Shown: positions 62,253-64,000 of the stretch, one piece after another
Layout of the letters: every line of letters begins with the position of its first letter
How positions within the stretch are numbered: the stretch's first letter is position 1
NCBI RefSeq assembly: GCF_039679125.1
Contig: NZ_CP155551.1
Coordinates: 1,736,001 to 1,800,000, forward strand
Source of the DNA: Blastococcus sp. HT6-4
GTDB taxonomy: Bacteria > Actinomycetota > Actinomycetes > Mycobacteriales > Geodermatophilaceae
Direction: 5' to 3'
DNA: 64,000 bases
Notes under the pieces: model-generated
Databases searched by the model: none
What the model saw: the letters and a program-made list of their open reading frames with translations, nothing else
Told to the model about the DNA's origin: nothing
Position numbers and translations under genes: made by a program

Positions 62253-63803
62253 TCAGTCGCGGAAGACCTCGATGTCGGCGCCCATCTCCACGAGCCGTTC
62301 GTAGAGCTGCTCGTAGCCGCGGGCGATGATGTCGACGTTGCGCAGCACCGAGGTCCCCTTGGCCGCCAGCATCGCGAGCAGGATGCACACGGCCGGCCGC
62401 AACGCCGGTGGGCACACCACCTCGGCGCTGGACCACCGGGTCGGGCCGCTGACCAGCACCCGGTGCGGGTCCAGCAGGCGCACGTCGGCCCCGAGCCGGG
62501 TGAGGTCGGAGAGGTGGATCGCCCGGTTGTCGTAGACCCAGTCGTGGATCAGCGTCGCCCCCTGGGCCTGGGCGGCGATCACGGCGAAGAAGGGAAGGTT
62601 GTCGATGTTGAGGCCGGGGAACGGCATCGGGTGGATCTTGTCGATCGGCGCCTTGAGGTCCGACGGGTGGATCGTGATGTCGGCCAGCCGGGTGTGGCCG
62701 TTGTCGGCCAGGTACTCCGGCGACAGCTCGTAGCGGAGCCCCATCTCGGCCAGCACCGCCAGCTCGACCTCGAGGAACTCCACCGGGGCGCGGGCCACGG
62801 TCAGCTCGGAGCAGGTGACGATCCCGGCGGTGAGCAGGCTCATCGCCTCGACCGGGTCCTCGCTGATCGTGTAGTCGACGTCGGCCTCCAGCACCGGGCG
62901 GCCGCGGACGACGAGGGTCGTCGTCCCGAGGCCCTCGACCTCGACGCCGAGCAGCTGCAGGTACAGGCAGAGGTCCTGCACCATGTAGTTGGAGCTGGCG
63001 TTGCGGATCGTCGTCGTGCCGTCGGCCCGTGCGGCGGCCAGCAGCGCGTTCTCGGTGACCGTGTCCCCCCGCTCGGTGAGCACGATCGTGCGGTGGGCGG
63101 CGGCGGGCCCCTCGACGGTGGCCTGGTACTCCCCGGCGTGCGCCTCGACCTCGAGGCCGAAGGGCCGCAGCGCGATCATGTGCGGCTGCACGGTCCGGGT
63201 GCCGAGGTCGCAGCCGCCGGCGTAGGGCAGCCGGAAGCTGCGGGCACGGTGCAGCAGCGGTCCCAGGAACATGATGATGCTGCGGGTGCGCCGCGCGGCG
63301 TCGGCGTCGATGCCACCGAGGTCCAGCTCGTCGGGGACGACGAGGGTGAGGTCGTGGCCGTGCTCGTCCCAGGTGGCCTCGACGCCGATGGAGCGCAGCA
63401 CGTCGAGGATGCGTTCCACCTCCACGATCCGGGAGACGTTGCGCAGCGTGGTGCGGCCGCGGTTGAGCAGCGCGGCGCAGAGCAGGGCGACGGCGGCGTT
63501 CTTCGACGACTTCACCACGACCCGGCCGCGCAGCGGCCGCCCGCCGGTGACGCGCAGGTGCGCGGGGCCCGCGGGAGCCGGGCCGAGGCTGATCAGCTCG
63601 CTGTCCAGGGCCGCGGAGAGCCGGCCCAGGAACTCCAGCGTCAGGTTCTGGCTGCCCTGCTCGATGCGGGCGATCGCGCTCTGGCTGGTGCTGAGTCGCT
63701 CGGCGAGCTGCTGCTGGGTGAGCCCGCGGTGGCGGCGGGCGTCGCGGACGAGAGCTCCGATCCGGCGCATCGCATCATCGGTGGGCAGGTCGGTCAGCGT
63801 CAC
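62253..63803 (-). CDS. XRE DNA-binding domain fused to MurA-type enolpyruvyl transferase
   Basis: A 516-residue fusion. Residues 12-70 are a canonical XRE helix-turn-helix (LVRDARRHRGLTQQQLAERL, STSQSAIARIEQG). Residues 83-516 are a complete EPSP/MurA-type domain. Catalytic residues align with E. coli MurA: Lys101-Asn102 (Lys22/Asn23), Cys198 in GGCDLGTR (Cys115, Arg120), Asp401 in FPGLNIDN (Asp305, after a three-residue insertion), Arg469 (Arg371) and Arg495 in ARGYEQL (Arg397). The enzyme would transfer enolpyruvate to UDP-GlcNAc in peptidoglycan synthesis, while the HTH suggests DNA-bound or autoregulatory control. GTG start; a near-perfect palindrome lies twelve bases upstream. It may be a second MurA paralogue, with a stand-alone MurA elsewhere. 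Confidence 0.88.
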   Translation of the reverse strand: MTLTDLPTDDAMRRIGALVRDARRHRGLTQQQLAERLSTSQSAIARIEQGSQNLTLEFLGRLSAALDSELISLGPAPAGPAHLRVTGGRPLRGRVVVKSSKNAAVALLCAALLNRGRTTLRNVSRIVEVERILDVLRSIGVEATWDEHGHDLTLVVPDELDLGGIDADAARRTRSIIMFLGPLLHRARSFRLPYAGGCDLGTRTVQPHMIALRPFGLEVEAHAGEYQATVEGPAAAHRTIVLTERGDTVTENALLAAARADGTTTIRNASSNYMVQDLCLYLQLLGVEVEGLGTTTLVVRGRPVLEADVDYTISEDPVEAMSLLTAGIVTCSELTVARAPVEFLEVELAVLAEMGLRYELSPEYLADNGHTRLADITIHPSDLKAPIDKIHPMPFPGLNIDNLPFFAVIAAQAQGATLIHDWVYDNRAIHLSDLTRLGADVRLLDPHRVLVSGPTRWSSAEVVCPPALRPAVCILLAMLAAKGTSVLRNVDIIARGYEQLYERLVEMGADIEVFRD

Positions 63804-63811
63804 CGGGTCAC

Positions 63812-63830
63812 GTTATCTCGCATGTGAGAT
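63812..63830 (-). promoter_or_regulatory. Operator-like palindrome and -10 upstream of the XRE-MurA gene
   Basis: ATCTCGCATGTGAGAT (63815-63830) is palindromic at 14 of 16 positions. On the XRE-MurA strand its inner end overlaps GATAAC (complement of 63813-63818), a plausible -10. It lies twelve bases from the GTG start, an ideal repressor position. Confidence 0.55.
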
Positions 63831-63903
63831 GAAATCGGCAGGCGCACGGGTGGAGATCGGCCGGCCGGCGGGCGCCGGGCTGTCCGAGCCGGCCGCGGCG
63901 CGC

Positions 63904-63915
63904 CACACTGCCCCC
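63904..63915 (+). promoter_or_regulatory. Candidate leaderless promoter -10 of the last gene
   Basis: CACACT at 63904-63909 lies six bases before the GTG at 63916; it fits the spacing seen elsewhere but deviates from TANNNT at the first base. Confidence 0.25.
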
Positions 63916-64000
63916 GTGGACGTACTGGTCACCGGCGGGACGGGCCGGCTCGGACAGGACCTGGTGCCGCGGCTCCGCGAGGACGGACACCGGGTGCGGC
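63916..64000 (+). CDS. NAD(P)-binding Rossmann-fold protein, N-terminal fragment
   Basis: Only the first 28 codons are in the window. They read DVLVTGGTGRLGQDLVPRLREDG, an extended-SDR or NAD(P)H-binding (NmrA/epimerase-like) dinucleotide loop TGGTGRLG. GTG at 63916. The remainder lies outside, so the family cannot be refined. Confidence 0.75.
   Translation, partial: MDVLVTGGTGRLGQDLVPRLREDGHRVR

Noticed and set aside
62590..62625. Loss of the catalytic Asp305 equivalent in the MurA domain
   Set aside because: A first ungapped comparison with FPTDMQ suggested loss, but anchoring on the downstream YDNR/FENR motif shows a three-residue insertion and an aligned Asp401.

Overview
The window is a dense, very high-GC, bacterial chromosome segment. 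It carries several actinobacterial signatures: a BldD regulator, the actinobacterial integration host factor (mIHF), a PriA with a degenerate helicase domain, a DUF222/HNH gene, many GTG starts, and a RuvX-MltG-AroE-prepilin peptidase-AroC order. The overall gene set fits a Geodermatophilaceae-like actinomycete (Blastococcus, Geodermatophilus or Modestobacter type). That family assignment is inference from gene content and style, not from a database comparison. No rRNA, tRNA, CRISPR array or insertion sequence was recognised.

Layout. 1-5.2 kb: the 3' end of aspS, a class V aminotransferase, a membrane protein, an aldo/keto reductase and rarA. 5.3-18 kb: a core block in one direction with DUF948 and DUF6167 proteins, alaS, ruvX, mltG, aroE, a prepilin peptidase, aroC-aroK-aroB-aroQ, an M24 peptidase, efp and nusB. 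18.1-24 kb: an accessory block between nusB and bldD. It holds an XRE/cupin regulator with a four-gene catabolic-looking operon (alpha/beta hydrolase, class II aldolase, FAD monooxygenase, RidA-like), then a convergent ABC exporter pair. 24.1-34.4 kb: bldD, divergent from the complete UMP pathway pyrR-pyrB-pyrC-carA-carB-pyrD-pyrF. 34.5-37.8 kb: a divergent acyl-CoA dehydrogenase-fold protein coupled to a SpoIIE-type phosphatase. 38.1-47 kb: mIHF, gmk, rpoZ, coaBC, metK, priA, def, fmt and rsmB. 47-51.4 kb: a VOC protein, a frameshifted DUF222/HNH gene, an aldehyde dehydrogenase and a membrane-anchored universal stress protein. 51.5-56.9 kb: rpe-ribD-ribE-ribBA-ribH-hisE-hisG. 57-64 kb: an SSI-like lipoprotein, a DUF2877 protein divergent from a PucR regulator, a DUF5995 protein, an SDR, an XRE-MurA fusion and the start of another Rossmann-fold gene.

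The housekeeping blocks are tightly packed and show about nineteen four-base start/stop overlaps of the NTGA type. One of these, def-fmt, appears to use a CTG start codon. Many genes that begin transcription units have a TANNNT-like -10 hexamer six to eight bases before the start codon, which suggests leaderless mRNAs. The best regulatory observations are a PyrR RNA-binding hairpin nested in a stem that sequesters the pyrR Shine-Dalgarno sequence, a near-consensus BldD box on the bldD promoter, and a near-perfect palindrome in front of the XRE-MurA gene. The most unusual coding features are the XRE-MurA fusion, the CTG-start fmt, a PyrD with a class 1-type catalytic cysteine and a long N-terminal extension, a RidA-like protein without the canonical arginine, and a RuvX with a duplicated N-terminal motif.
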